DNA from: SICB01 sp037132395
GTDB lineage: Bacteria; Patescibacteriota; Saccharimonadia; CAILAD01; BJGX01
DNA: 8,824 nt
NCBI GenBank assembly: GCA_037132395.1
Contig: JBAXPC010000027.1
Location: 1-8,824, forward strand
Direction: 5' to 3'
A program made the position numbers and the translations under genes. Of the stretch, positions 1 through 6,758 are shown piece by piece. The notes below the pieces were generated by a model. It was not told the origin of the DNA. It did no database searches and worked only from the letters and a program-made list of their open reading frames with translations. Position 1 is the stretch's first letter. Each line of letters opens with the position of its first letter.

Positions 1-350
1 CCTTGCCAGTTAGTCATCAATAATAATTATTTTAAATTAATCTCATTAATTATAAACTCATTAACCATCACTTTTGATGGCAAAAGTAATATAAAACCAG
101 CCGACTGTGCTTCGCCCCAATAAGCGCCCCAGCCTAGCAGTCAGTCTGATTTAAGAATAAACTTGCCCTGATTGCTAGCGCTTCAGGCCTTCGAACAATC
201 CTTAAATGCAGATCAGCCCGCTAGTCTGTTGCTTTCTTGGAGCTCGATGTCGGTAAAGGAAAGGTAAAAGTGATGATTAATGAGATTAGTTAAAAAGACA
301 GTTATTATTGCTGTAAATGTACTCTGTCGTCTGGCGCTCTACCGAGCCTA
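1..350. other. Non-coding left flank with small inverted repeats
   Basis: No start-to-stop frame of convincing length or composition lies here on either strand, and I see no tRNA, rRNA or recognisable small-RNA signature. The outer parts are AT-rich and the middle (about 100-250) is more GC-balanced. Visible structure includes a 7-bp hairpin with a 4-nt loop at 70-87 (ACTTTTG/CAAAAGT), a direct repeat CGCCCCA at 113-119 and 125-131, a dyad GACTG/CAGTC at 103-107 and 138-142, and a dyad CTAGCG/CGCTAG at 175-180 and 219-224. A longer imperfect inverted repeat brackets the centre and is listed separately. It could be an intergenic spacer, a decayed gene, or an unrecognised structured RNA; the sequence does not decide. 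Confidence 0.5.
57..284. repeat. Imperfect inverted repeat bracketing ~190 bp
   Basis: The 19 bases at 57-75 (CTCATTAACCATCACTTTT) match the reverse complement of 266-284 at 18 of 19 positions. The left side also holds a second, overlapping partial copy: bases around 31-54 resemble the reverse complement of about 277-292, as if the left arm had gained a 15-base tandem duplication. No transposase, target-site duplication or extended hairpin is evident between the arms, so neither a MITE nor a structural RNA is proven. Part of the similarity comes from the self-complementary ATTAAT motif. Confidence 0.45.
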
Positions 351-352
351 CC

Positions 353-374
353 AAAAACCCCGCTGGATGCGGGG
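353..374 (-). terminator. Rho-independent terminator after the prepilin gene
   Basis: On the minus strand a 6-bp GC-rich stem (CCCCGC, loop ATCCA, GCGGGG; 374-358) is followed immediately by five T residues (357-353). It begins about 50 bases beyond the prepilin stop codon, which is the expected place for the end of that transcript. The T run is short and the stem modest, so termination may be incomplete. Confidence 0.75.
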
Positions 375-426
375 GCGTTGGATTTTAGTTTTGGCCTTTA
401 AGAGCCAGGGGAGGTTTTAAAATAGA

Positions 427-897
427 CTAGTTACTGATGCAGAATACGCCGCCAGTTGCTGATGCAGAAGTTTCTTGGGATACAACAATCTTGAACTTAC
501 CTTTTCCGGTGGTGGTAACATTCCCGGCAGAAGATGAGCTAGTACAGGCTACGACATCTGATACTATTGTCATACCAGTGATAGAAGGCGTCGCACTGGC
601 AGGGGTCTCTAACCCATATACTTGGTTGGATGCGTTATTCAATGTTCCGGTAATATCCGTTATATTGGTAAGAGTGGACGGGTATGTACCGTTGTTATTG
701 GCAGCAAACTGCTCGCCTGCGGCGAATGCTTGTCGTGCAACGGCTTGGTTCCTAGTGTTTCGCTGGCTCCTTTGAAGTTGCGGAACCACCAAGAATACCG
801 CAAGCATAATGATGGCCGCGATGACCAACACAATGATGACTTCGATGATGGTAAATCCATCCTTTTCTCTTAATTGATTTAATTTACTTTTTAACAT
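427..897 (-). CDS. pilA: Type IV prepilin (major-pilin-like)
   Basis: This is the structural subunit of the pilus fibre, made as a precursor and matured at the membrane by a prepilin peptidase, then polymerised by PilB/PilC. The 156-residue product has a short basic leader of 14 residues ending in Gly14, then FTIIEV, which is the class III cleavage context: cleavage between Gly14 and Phe15, with Glu at mature position 5 (residue 19). A hydrophobic helix follows (about 15-38) and continues into a polar alpha-helix (about 41-66). The small C-terminal globular part is rich in Thr, Ser, Ala and Asn. Cys118 and Cys153 are the only cysteines and could close a D-region-type disulfide loop. The start is well set by AGGAGG (902-907) four bases before ATG. 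It follows pilC by about 200 bases and has its own promoter and terminator. Major status is inferred from its being the only pilin here with strong signals; it could instead be a minor pilin. Confidence 0.93.
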   Translation of the reverse strand: MLKSKLNQLREKDGFTIIEVIIVLVIAAIIMLAVFLVVPQLQRSQRNTRNQAVARQAFAAGEQFAANNNGTYPSTLTNITDITGTLNNASNQVYGLETPASATPSITGMTIVSDVVACTSSSSAGNVTTTGKGKFKIVVSQETSASATGGVFCISN

Positions 898-951
898 TAT
901 TCCTCCTGTTATTTATATAAGTTTAGTTACTATGATTTCCCCTTACGCTTA

Positions 952-980
952 ATAATACTGGCTATTAGTATAAGCGTCAA
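952..980 (-). promoter_or_regulatory. Sigma-70-type promoter of the prepilin gene
   Basis: On the minus strand TTGACG (980-975) and TATTAT (957-952) are separated by exactly 17 bases, each one base away from the sigma-70 consensus hexamers. An A6 tract (989-984) just upstream could serve as an UP element. Initiation near 945 would leave a leader of about 48 nt containing the strong AGGAGG ribosome site. A second TATAAT (1003-998) lies upstream but lacks a matching -35. This promoter sits inside the 203-base gap between pilC and the prepilin gene, so the fibre subunit can be transcribed independently of the assembly genes. Confidence 0.78.
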
Positions 981-1050
981 TAGTTTTTTGCTAGTATATT
1001 ATAAAGTTTTTGAAGCCGTTTTTTTCAGCTAAATTACAGCTGTGCCTGCT

Positions 1051-1111
1051 GTGGCAAATGGCTGACGGTATAGGCTAAGCTTTATAACCTACTTAGAAGC
1101 CTATTTGCCAC
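1051..1111 (-). repeat. Inverted repeat at the pilC 3' end
   Basis: GTGGCAAAT (1051-1059) and ATTTGCCAC (1103-1111) form a perfect 9-bp inverted repeat whose right arm overlaps the last codons and stop of pilC. Nested inside, 1070-1079 can pair with 1092-1104 as a 10-bp stem with a 3-base bulge; the two structures compete for 1103-1104. No T run follows on the minus strand, so this is not a standard intrinsic terminator. It may be an mRNA 3' stabilising or processing structure, or chance. Confidence 0.4.
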
Positions 1112-2360
1112 CCGTGACATTATTTGCTCCATTGCCTGTGGAGTTGCTATCGACCACCGTGACTAGGCCATATATTGGGTATAGCACCGCGATAACTATA
1201 AACATCACCACCAAGCCCAAAAAAACAATCATCACTGGCTCGATGATACCCGAGATGTTCTTGACGCTCTGGTCGACCTCTTCCTCAAAAAAGCTAGCGA
1301 TTTTTTCGAGCATTCCGCCCAGGCTACCAGACTGCTCACCGACATTGATCATTTGCGGTACGAGCTTTAGTATTTCGTCGTGCCCCTCCAGTGCCGAAGA
1401 TAGCGATTCGCCAGTGCGGACTTTTTCGGAGGCTTTATCGATAACGGCTTGCACCACGACATTATCGACCGACTCGCCGGCTATCTTGAGTGATTGCAGT
1501 AGCGGTACCCCACTATTGAAGAGCGAGCTGAGGGTGCGGGTAAAACGCGCAGCATAGACTTTTTTGAGTAGCGGGCTAACTAGCGGAAGCTTGAGCTTGA
1601 GCTTGTCGAAGGCTTTGCGACCGCGTGGAGTTTTGATATATGCCCGCAAGCCAAAAATAAACGCAATTAGTAGTAGCAAAAAGACATACCAGAAGTTGAT
1701 CATGAAATTCGATACATTGAGCAGTATTTGGGTCAATAACGGCAGCTTCTGCCCGAGCTCTTTATAGAGGTTGGCGACTTGGGGCAAGACGGTCGTAACC
1801 ATAAATACCACCACTCCGATAATGACCGCAAATACTATCGCTGGGTATATCAGAGCACCACGCACCTTACCTAGTATTTGCTGCTCTTTTTCTTGCTGGT
1901 CGGCCAAGCGCAGTAGCGATTCGTCGAGCGTACCAGACTGCTCGCCGGCATCGACCAAACTGATGAAAATATGATTAAACAGCTCCGGATATTGGCCAAA
2001 TGAGTTAGCCAGGCTCTGCCCGCCCTCGACGCTGGAGGCGATTTTAGAAAGTATGGTCTTGAATTTTGGGTTGCTGACTTGCTCGATGGCAGTGTTGAGC
2101 GCCTGGGTTATAGGTAGGCCGGCCTTAACCAAGGTTGCTAGCTGGCGCGTAAATACAACTCGGTCTTTACTTCTGATCCCAGTTCCGAATAGGTTTTTTT
2201 GCCAAGCTGGGCCAACTTCTGAAGCATCCAATATTTTGACGGGATAGAGAGATTTTTCGATAAGTATCGAAGCCGCTGTGCTCTTGTTGTCTGCACTAAT
2301 TTTGCCCTTAATGATTTCACCAGTCTGCTTATCTTTAGCTGTATAAATATAATCAATCAT
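1101..2360 (-). CDS. pilC: Type IV pilus inner-membrane platform protein PilC
   Basis: PilC is the polytopic membrane platform on which the ATPases PilB and PilT act to insert or remove pilin subunits. The 419-residue product has the two tandem GspF/T2SSF domains of the family (about 66-195 and 268-395), each with the hallmark GEQSG motif (139-143 and 341-345). Three membrane segments are visible: about 169-194, 218-241 and 371-397. The N-terminal cytoplasmic part begins with the usual IDYIYTAKD-like start and a TGE..KG segment. A polar Gly/Asn/Thr-rich tail of about 20 residues follows the last membrane helix. The ATG lies 7 bases after the pilT stop; only a modest AAGG (2374-2371), overlapping that stop, is available as SD, so translational coupling to pilT is likely. 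Length is close to the family norm of about 400. Confidence 0.97.
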   Translation of the reverse strand: MIDYIYTAKDKQTGEIIKGKISADNKSTAASILIEKSLYPVKILDASEVGPAWQKNLFGTGIRSKDRVVFTRQLATLVKAGLPITQALNTAIEQVSNPKFKTILSKIASSVEGGQSLANSFGQYPELFNHIFISLVDAGEQSGTLDESLLRLADQQEKEQQILGKVRGALIYPAIVFAVIIGVVVFMVTTVLPQVANLYKELGQKLPLLTQILLNVSNFMINFWYVFLLLLIAFIFGLRAYIKTPRGRKAFDKLKLKLPLVSPLLKKVYAARFTRTLSSLFNSGVPLLQSLKIAGESVDNVVVQAVIDKASEKVRTGESLSSALEGHDEILKLVPQMINVGEQSGSLGGMLEKIASFFEEEVDQSVKNISGIIEPVMIVFLGLVVMFIVIAVLYPIYGLVTVVDSNSTGNGANNVTGGK

Positions 2361-2367
2361 TGCTCGG

Positions 2368-3450
2368 CTACCTTTGCATCAATCGTTCAAATTCTTCTAG
2401 ATTGACGGCAAAGCCACGCGCTACCTCGTGGGTTATTTTGCCCTCGTGAATAAGCTTTACTAGCGTGCTGTCCATGGTTTGCATACCTGCCTCAGCGCCA
2501 GTTTGGATAACTGCGTCGATTTGGTGGGTTTTGGCATCGCGAATAATGTTGCGGACCGCGGCATTGACCACCAGTATTTCGGCGGCGGCGATGCGTCCGC
2601 TTCCGACCATCGGAATTAGGCGCTGGCTAACGATGGCCATCAGGACATTGCTGATTTGGATTCGGATTTGTTGTTGTTGGTGAGGAGGAAAAACATCTAT
2701 CATACGGTCAATCGACTGCGAAGCCGAGTTGGTGTGCAAGGTGGCGAACACCAAATGGCCGGTCTCGGCGAGCGTTACGGCCGTCGAGATTGTTTCGAGG
2801 TCGCGCATTTCGCCAATCAGGATTACATCCGGATCTTCGCGCAGGGCCGAACGCAGGCCAGCACCAAAGCTTAGGGTATCGAAATGCACTTCGCGCTGTA
2901 CAATAATCGATTGCTTGTGATGGTGTTGGTACTCAATAGGGTCTTCGATAGTAATGATGTGTAGGGCTTTTTCGGTGTTGATTTTGTCTATCATCGCAGC
3001 CTGCGTGGTCGATTTGCCCGAGCCAGTCGGGCCCGTTACTAGTACTAACCCGCGCGGAAACTCGGTGAAGGTATTGATGATTTGTGGTAAGCCCAAATCT
3101 TCGATGGTACGGATCTGAACCGGTATCAGCCGCAGCGCAACCGCGAGGTTGCCTTTTTCGTGGAAGGCATTAACCCTAAAGCGTCCGAGGTCGCCATAAG
3201 CAAACGAAAAGTCGAGCTCTAGATCGGCCTCCAGCATTTGTTTTTGCTGGTCATCTAAAATCGAATTGAGCAGAGCCGATACATCGCTTTGTTTCAAATC
3301 GACCGGCTTTTCGACCTTAATTAGTGTGCCATCGATGCGCAACATCGCTGGCAAGCCGACCTGCAAATGAAGGTCCGAGGCATCGCGTCGCAAGACTTCA
3401 TCGAGCATTGGCTCGATTCTAATTGGTGATTGTGTAGTTGTTTGTTCCAT
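2368..3450 (-). CDS. pilT: Type IV pilus retraction ATPase PilT
   Basis: PilT is the hexameric cytoplasmic ATPase that drives pilus depolymerisation, giving twitching movement, pulling on surfaces or hosts, and often DNA uptake. The 360-residue product has the N-terminal PAS-like domain (about 10-105, with SDLHL at 25-29) and the RecA-like motor. Visible motifs: Walker A GPTGSGKS (140-147), Asp box IITIEDPIEY (165-174), Walker B ending GEMRD (213-217) and His box around GHLVFATLHT (231-240). The retraction-specific AVRNIIRD (298-305) matches the AIRNLIRE signature of PilT and separates it from PilB and GspE. It also lacks the PilB zinc cysteines. AAGGAG (3459-3454) stands three bases before the ATG, and the gene starts 12 bases after the pilB stop. 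Its presence beside PilB indicates a retractable pilus. Confidence 0.97.
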   Translation of the reverse strand: MEQTTTQSPIRIEPMLDEVLRRDASDLHLQVGLPAMLRIDGTLIKVEKPVDLKQSDVSALLNSILDDQQKQMLEADLELDFSFAYGDLGRFRVNAFHEKGNLAVALRLIPVQIRTIEDLGLPQIINTFTEFPRGLVLVTGPTGSGKSTTQAAMIDKINTEKALHIITIEDPIEYQHHHKQSIIVQREVHFDTLSFGAGLRSALREDPDVILIGEMRDLETISTAVTLAETGHLVFATLHTNSASQSIDRMIDVFPPHQQQQIRIQISNVLMAIVSQRLIPMVGSGRIAAAEILVVNAAVRNIIRDAKTHQIDAVIQTGAEAGMQTMDSTLVKLIHEGKITHEVARGFAVNLEEFERLMQR

Positions 3451-3462
3451 ATACTCCTTATA

Positions 3463-5259
3463 TTAGCTGTCGGCCGATACTCTCGAAACTTCTTCGATAG
3501 TAGTGATGCCAGTTAGGGCTTTTAATACGCCGTCTTGTTGCATGGTTAGCATGCCGTCTTTTTGGGCCTGCTCCTGTATGGCGCTCGAGGTAGCTTCTTT
3601 TAATAGCAACTGCTCAATAGACTTGTTCATTTCAAATATTTCGTAGATGCCAATACGGCCCTTGTAGCCGTCGTCGCAATCAGCGCAGCCTTCCCCCTTA
3701 TATAGAGTATAAGCGTTTTGACTAAAGATTGGCAAACCTTTATAGCCTAAATTTTCCTCTACCATCTGTAGCTGGCTTTGGTCTTTGGGCAAATAGTTGC
3801 CGACAATTCGGTTGATCATATCGGCGGCGGCTTGTGTAGACTGCATTGGCTTGCGGCACTTTTGGCATACTTTTCGAACCAAGCGCTGACCCATTACAAC
3901 ATTGATGGTGCTAGCAATTAGAAAGGGTTCTATACCCATATCCAGAAGCCTCGGCAGCACGCCCGAGGCTGAGTTAGTGTGCAGAGTAGATAGTACTATG
4001 TGGCCCGTTAGCGACGACTGTACGGCCAAATCGGCCGTTTCGTGGTCGCGGATCTCACCGACCATAATAACATTGGGGTCCTGACGCAGAATCGAACGCA
4101 GGCCATTTGCAAAGGTCAGCCCCACGGCATTATTGACTTGCATCTGATTAATACCATCCATTTTGTATTCCACAGGGTCTTCGAGCGTTACGATATTTAT
4201 TTTGGGGCTCTTGATGGTTTGGATAATCGCATATAGCGTGGTCGACTTACCAGACCCAGTTGGGCCGGTCGATAGTATCATGCCGTACGGCTTGGCGATG
4301 GATTTTTTTAATACCTTAGCAGAACGGCCCTTGAAGCCGAGGGAGTCGATATCAAAAATACCTTCCGACTTGTCCAGCAAACGAATTACGACCTGCTCAC
4401 CGAATGAAATCGGCGCAATTGCAATACGCAAATCGACTTCCTTGCTGTTAGTTCTGTACTGCGATTGTCCATCTTGCGGAATGCGATGTTCGTCGATCTT
4501 GAGATTAGACAATATCTTGATACGCGATATAAGAGCTGGCTCGGTGGTTTTTGGCAAGCTCATCACCTCGTGCAAAATACCATCAATACGGAAGCGGATG
4601 CTGACAGATTTCTCGCGTGGCTCAATATGAATATCTGAGGCCTTCGAATTAATGGCATATTCAAAAATAGTATTAAGTGCACGGGTAATGGGGGCATCCT
4701 GAACGATGCTCTCTATTTTTTTGGGGTCGGACTTGCCTAGCTTCTTAAAATCTTCCATGGCTTTTTGAGTATCGCCATCGTCTTCGCCTACCAGAGCTTC
4801 GCCCACCTCCTCAGAAAGATTTGAGGTATAGCTGTTGATCCACTTGTCTATTTGGCTCTTCGAGGCCATATAAGCATTTATCGGATAGCCGGTTTTACGC
4901 GATAAATAATCGATTGCCTGCAAATTCTGCGGATCGAGCGTAGCTACATTGAGCTTGCCGTCGACTATTCCAAACGCCACCGACAAAAAACTCTCGGCGA
5001 CATCGCGAGGGATGATAGCAAGCACGTCGTCGGGAATCGATACCTTAGAGAGGTCTACAAATGGTATATTGGACCCCATAGCGATTAGTTTAGTGGCGTC
5101 GTCTTCTTTTATAACTTTTTGATCAGTCAAGAGCTCTATTAGGCTCTTCCCTTGCTTAAGTGCCTCTATCTTGTATTGCTGAATTAGCTCTTGGGTCAAA
5201 ATGCCCTGTTGAGATATAATCTGCTCTATTTTGTGCTCTATTTCGGCCGAAAGAATCAT
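3463..5259 (-). CDS. pilB: Type IV pilus extension ATPase PilB
   Basis: PilB is the hexameric cytoplasmic ATPase that drives pilin polymerisation through PilC. The 598-residue protein starts with an MshEN/T2SSE_N-like region (about 1-145), has an acidic linker (about 146-185), then the N2 domain (about 186-300, with ASDIHIEP) and the RecA-like motor. Motifs: Walker A GPTGSGKST (332-340), Asp box IVTLEDPVEY (356-365), Walker B ending GEIRD (401-405) and His box around TGHIVLSTLHT (418-428). A zinc-type tetracysteine, C465xxC468 and C525xxC528, distinguishes PilB/GspE proteins from PilT. It is slightly longer than the usual 560-570 residues. The ATG is 13 bases after the preceding small gene's stop and is preceded by an A-rich stretch without a convincing SD, so initiation probably depends on coupling or an unstructured leader. 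Confidence 0.97.
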   Translation of the reverse strand: MILSAEIEHKIEQIISQQGILTQELIQQYKIEALKQGKSLIELLTDQKVIKEDDATKLIAMGSNIPFVDLSKVSIPDDVLAIIPRDVAESFLSVAFGIVDGKLNVATLDPQNLQAIDYLSRKTGYPINAYMASKSQIDKWINSYTSNLSEEVGEALVGEDDGDTQKAMEDFKKLGKSDPKKIESIVQDAPITRALNTIFEYAINSKASDIHIEPREKSVSIRFRIDGILHEVMSLPKTTEPALISRIKILSNLKIDEHRIPQDGQSQYRTNSKEVDLRIAIAPISFGEQVVIRLLDKSEGIFDIDSLGFKGRSAKVLKKSIAKPYGMILSTGPTGSGKSTTLYAIIQTIKSPKINIVTLEDPVEYKMDGINQMQVNNAVGLTFANGLRSILRQDPNVIMVGEIRDHETADLAVQSSLTGHIVLSTLHTNSASGVLPRLLDMGIEPFLIASTINVVMGQRLVRKVCQKCRKPMQSTQAAADMINRIVGNYLPKDQSQLQMVEENLGYKGLPIFSQNAYTLYKGEGCADCDDGYKGRIGIYEIFEMNKSIEQLLLKEATSSAIQEQAQKDGMLTMQQDGVLKALTGITTIEEVSRVSADS

Positions 5260-5272
5260 GCTTTTTTAGGCC

Positions 5273-5485
5273 CTACTGCGGCTTGATGTTTTGACTATAG
5301 TCAACAACACCGCCATTAAGTACCTTGAGCTGATCGGAATTGAAATTTGGATTCACTGGGTGCGGAACTGAGTACTTAATGTTGCTGTCTTTGGTCGGAG
5401 GAGCTATGTACCTATAGAGTAAGGCTATAGCGGCTATAGCAATAACTACTGAAGCAATAGTAATTATGCTGTTTTTCTTTTTCAT
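5273..5485 (-). CDS. Small single-pass membrane protein at the PilP position
   Basis: I do not recognise a named family. The 70-residue product has a short lysine-rich N-terminus (KKK at 2-4), one hydrophobic helix (about 7-24) and an outward-facing tail of about 45 residues with many Pro, Asn and Asp. There is no lipobox cysteine and no cysteine at all. It is a real gene: its ATG overlaps the pilO stop as ATGA, an AAGGGG (5496-5491) lies five bases upstream of the start, and pilB follows after 13 bases. In diderm T4P operons the gene after pilO is pilP, whose N-terminal tail binds the PilN/PilO pair; a short PilN/PilO-binding or platform accessory peptide is therefore a reasonable guess. That role is inferred from position only. 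Confidence 0.85.
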   Translation of the reverse strand: MKKKNSIITIASVVIAIAAIALLYRYIAPPTKDSNIKYSVPHPVNPNFNSDQLKVLNGGVVDYSQNIKPQ

Positions 5486-6159
5486 TCGAGCCCCTTTTCG
5501 GTTGGGTTAATATTGGCTGGCAGCTGGTAATAAACAGTAAAGGTAGCCGACGCCGTAACCGGACCAGACTTAGTGGAGCCGCTAATACTGAGCGTCACGA
5601 AATCCATTACGCGAGCTGAGTTTTCGGTCTTTTTGATGAAGTCCTGAACTTGCGCGAAGGTGCCATCGATACTCACCGACACCTGGTACGGAGTAGCAGC
5701 CGTGGTCTGACCTGCTGATGCTGTCGGGCTGGCCGCAACAGACCTAGATACGGAGGGTATAAGCACGCCAGACTGCTGGCCCATTTTTTCGATCATAGCA
5801 ATTAGCTCTTTGTAGCCGTCGTTGTCGGGTTGGGCCGAGAGTATGACATCTTTTTGTGATCTGCCGTTGTTGACTGGTGCAATGATCGCTTCGTAGTTGG
5901 GTTGGAGCTTAGATAGATCGAGCTTTTTTTGCTCTAATAGCCCAATTGTCTTGTCTTGAGCCTTGTTTTTGTTGGTTTGGGTTACAAAATTGCCCGCCAG
6001 CCAATACACGAGTACTCCGCCGGCAATAACAATTAGGGCGATTAAGGCGATCATATAATACACAAAGCGACGAGTCGATTTGTCGTTATCTTCTGAGATA
6101 TCTGTATTTGGTACTACTAGCGGTTTTTTAGCTAGTGGTTGCTGAGTTTTATCTGGCAT
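5482..6159 (-). CDS. pilO: Type IV pilus alignment protein PilO
   Basis: PilO is a bitopic membrane protein that pairs with PilN on the outer face of the membrane to form the collar around the pilus platform. The 225-residue product shows the family layout: a polar cytoplasmic N-terminus (about 1-32), one membrane helix (about 33-57), a coiled-coil-prone stretch (about 60-95) and an alpha/beta ferredoxin-like domain (about 110-215). The typical segment with YQVSVSIDGTF and VQDFIKKTENSARV (about 158-184) is present. An Ala/Ser/Thr-rich loop (about 141-156) interrupts the domain. The ATG overlaps the pilN stop by one base (TAATG), and a strong GAGGAG (6171-6166) lies six bases upstream inside pilN. 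The stop TGA overlaps the next start. Sequence conservation in this family is low, so the call rests on architecture plus operon position. Confidence 0.9.
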   Translation of the reverse strand: MPDKTQQPLAKKPLVVPNTDISEDNDKSTRRFVYYMIALIALIVIAGGVLVYWLAGNFVTQTNKNKAQDKTIGLLEQKKLDLSKLQPNYEAIIAPVNNGRSQKDVILSAQPDNDGYKELIAMIEKMGQQSGVLIPSVSRSVAASPTASAGQTTAATPYQVSVSIDGTFAQVQDFIKKTENSARVMDFVTLSISGSTKSGPVTASATFTVYYQLPANINPTEKGLE

Positions 6160-6758
6160 TACTGACTCCTCTGCTGTTTTAGCAACGATTGATCGACCTT
6201 AAAGCCAATAGAAAACGATACCTTGCCTTCTTGAGCTTTACTAACAGATGTGATGCTTGGGTCTATGAATATGGGCTTTCGCTCGAGGTCGGGTTGGGGT
6301 AGGTAGTCTACATTATACAATTGCAGCGTAGAAGCAAATTTGGATACGCTACTATAGCTATCTGTGGTGCCAGAGATAGTTACAATACCTTTGTTGTCAA
6401 TGGCGACGCTTGATATTGTAATATTATCCGGCACAGCCTTAAAGAGATTAGAGAATATTCTGCTAGCGTAGGTTCGTGAATTATTGAGGGTATAAAACGA
6501 AGCCAGATTAGCCTGCAGGGTAGCTGATACTTGCTCGGTATTCTTATACTTATCGATATCAGTATTTAGCTTACCGATATTATTTTCGCCCTGGGCAAAG
6601 GTGCTAACCAGAAAAACCTGCAGCATTATCAGAACTACAATGGCTGCCAATACAGAAGTACCTACTAGTCCGGCTGCTGCAATGTAACGAGTTTTCCTAG
6701 ATCTATTCCTGAGCTTCGCAATGCGCGCCTCGGGCAAAAGATTGACTTTAATACTCAT
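6159..6758 (-). CDS. pilN: Type IV pilus assembly protein PilN
   Basis: PilN links the cytoplasmic PilM ring to the extracytoplasmic PilO partner. The 199-residue product begins with KVNLLPE (4-10), the family's INLLP-type motif that docks into PilM, followed by a basic stretch (12-24) and a membrane helix (about 26-52). A coiled-coil-prone segment (about 57-90) leads into a small alpha/beta domain (about 104-190). AAGGAA (6773-6768) stands nine bases before the ATG, and the ATG overlaps the pilM stop by one base (TAATG), so it is coupled to pilM. Length is near the usual 180-210. Confidence 0.93.
   Translation of the reverse strand: MSIKVNLLPEARIAKLRNRSRKTRYIAAAGLVGTSVLAAIVVLIMLQVFLVSTFAQGENNIGKLNTDIDKYKNTEQVSATLQANLASFYTLNNSRTYASRIFSNLFKAVPDNITISSVAIDNKGIVTISGTTDSYSSVSKFASTLQLYNVDYLPQPDLERKPIFIDPSITSVSKAQEGKVSFSIGFKVDQSLLKQQRSQ

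Noticed and set aside
60..119. tRNA-like start on the minus strand (GGGGCGAAGCACAGTCGGCTGG)
   Set aside because: No closing acceptor strand, no D-stem pairing and no TTCGA T-loop at the right distance; the TTCGAA at 190-195 is not flanked by a T-stem.
1..350. CRISPR array or known structured RNA (SRP, 6S, tmRNA, RNase P)
   Set aside because: There are no regularly spaced repeats of CRISPR length, and none of the conserved cores of those RNAs is recognisable on either strand.
437..873. Plus-strand open frames antisense to the prepilin
   Set aside because: They mirror the prepilin codons, lack ribosome sites and show no domain or export signal; the minus-strand frame has a clear class III leader.
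952..1003. Second prepilin promoter using TATAAT at 1003-998
   Set aside because: The -10 is perfect, but no -35-like hexamer lies 15-19 bases upstream, so it is noted only as a possible weak element.
1105..2247. Plus-strand open frames antisense to pilC
   Set aside because: Low-complexity Ser/Thr/Ile-rich translations without starts supported by SD; the minus strand encodes unmistakable PilC.
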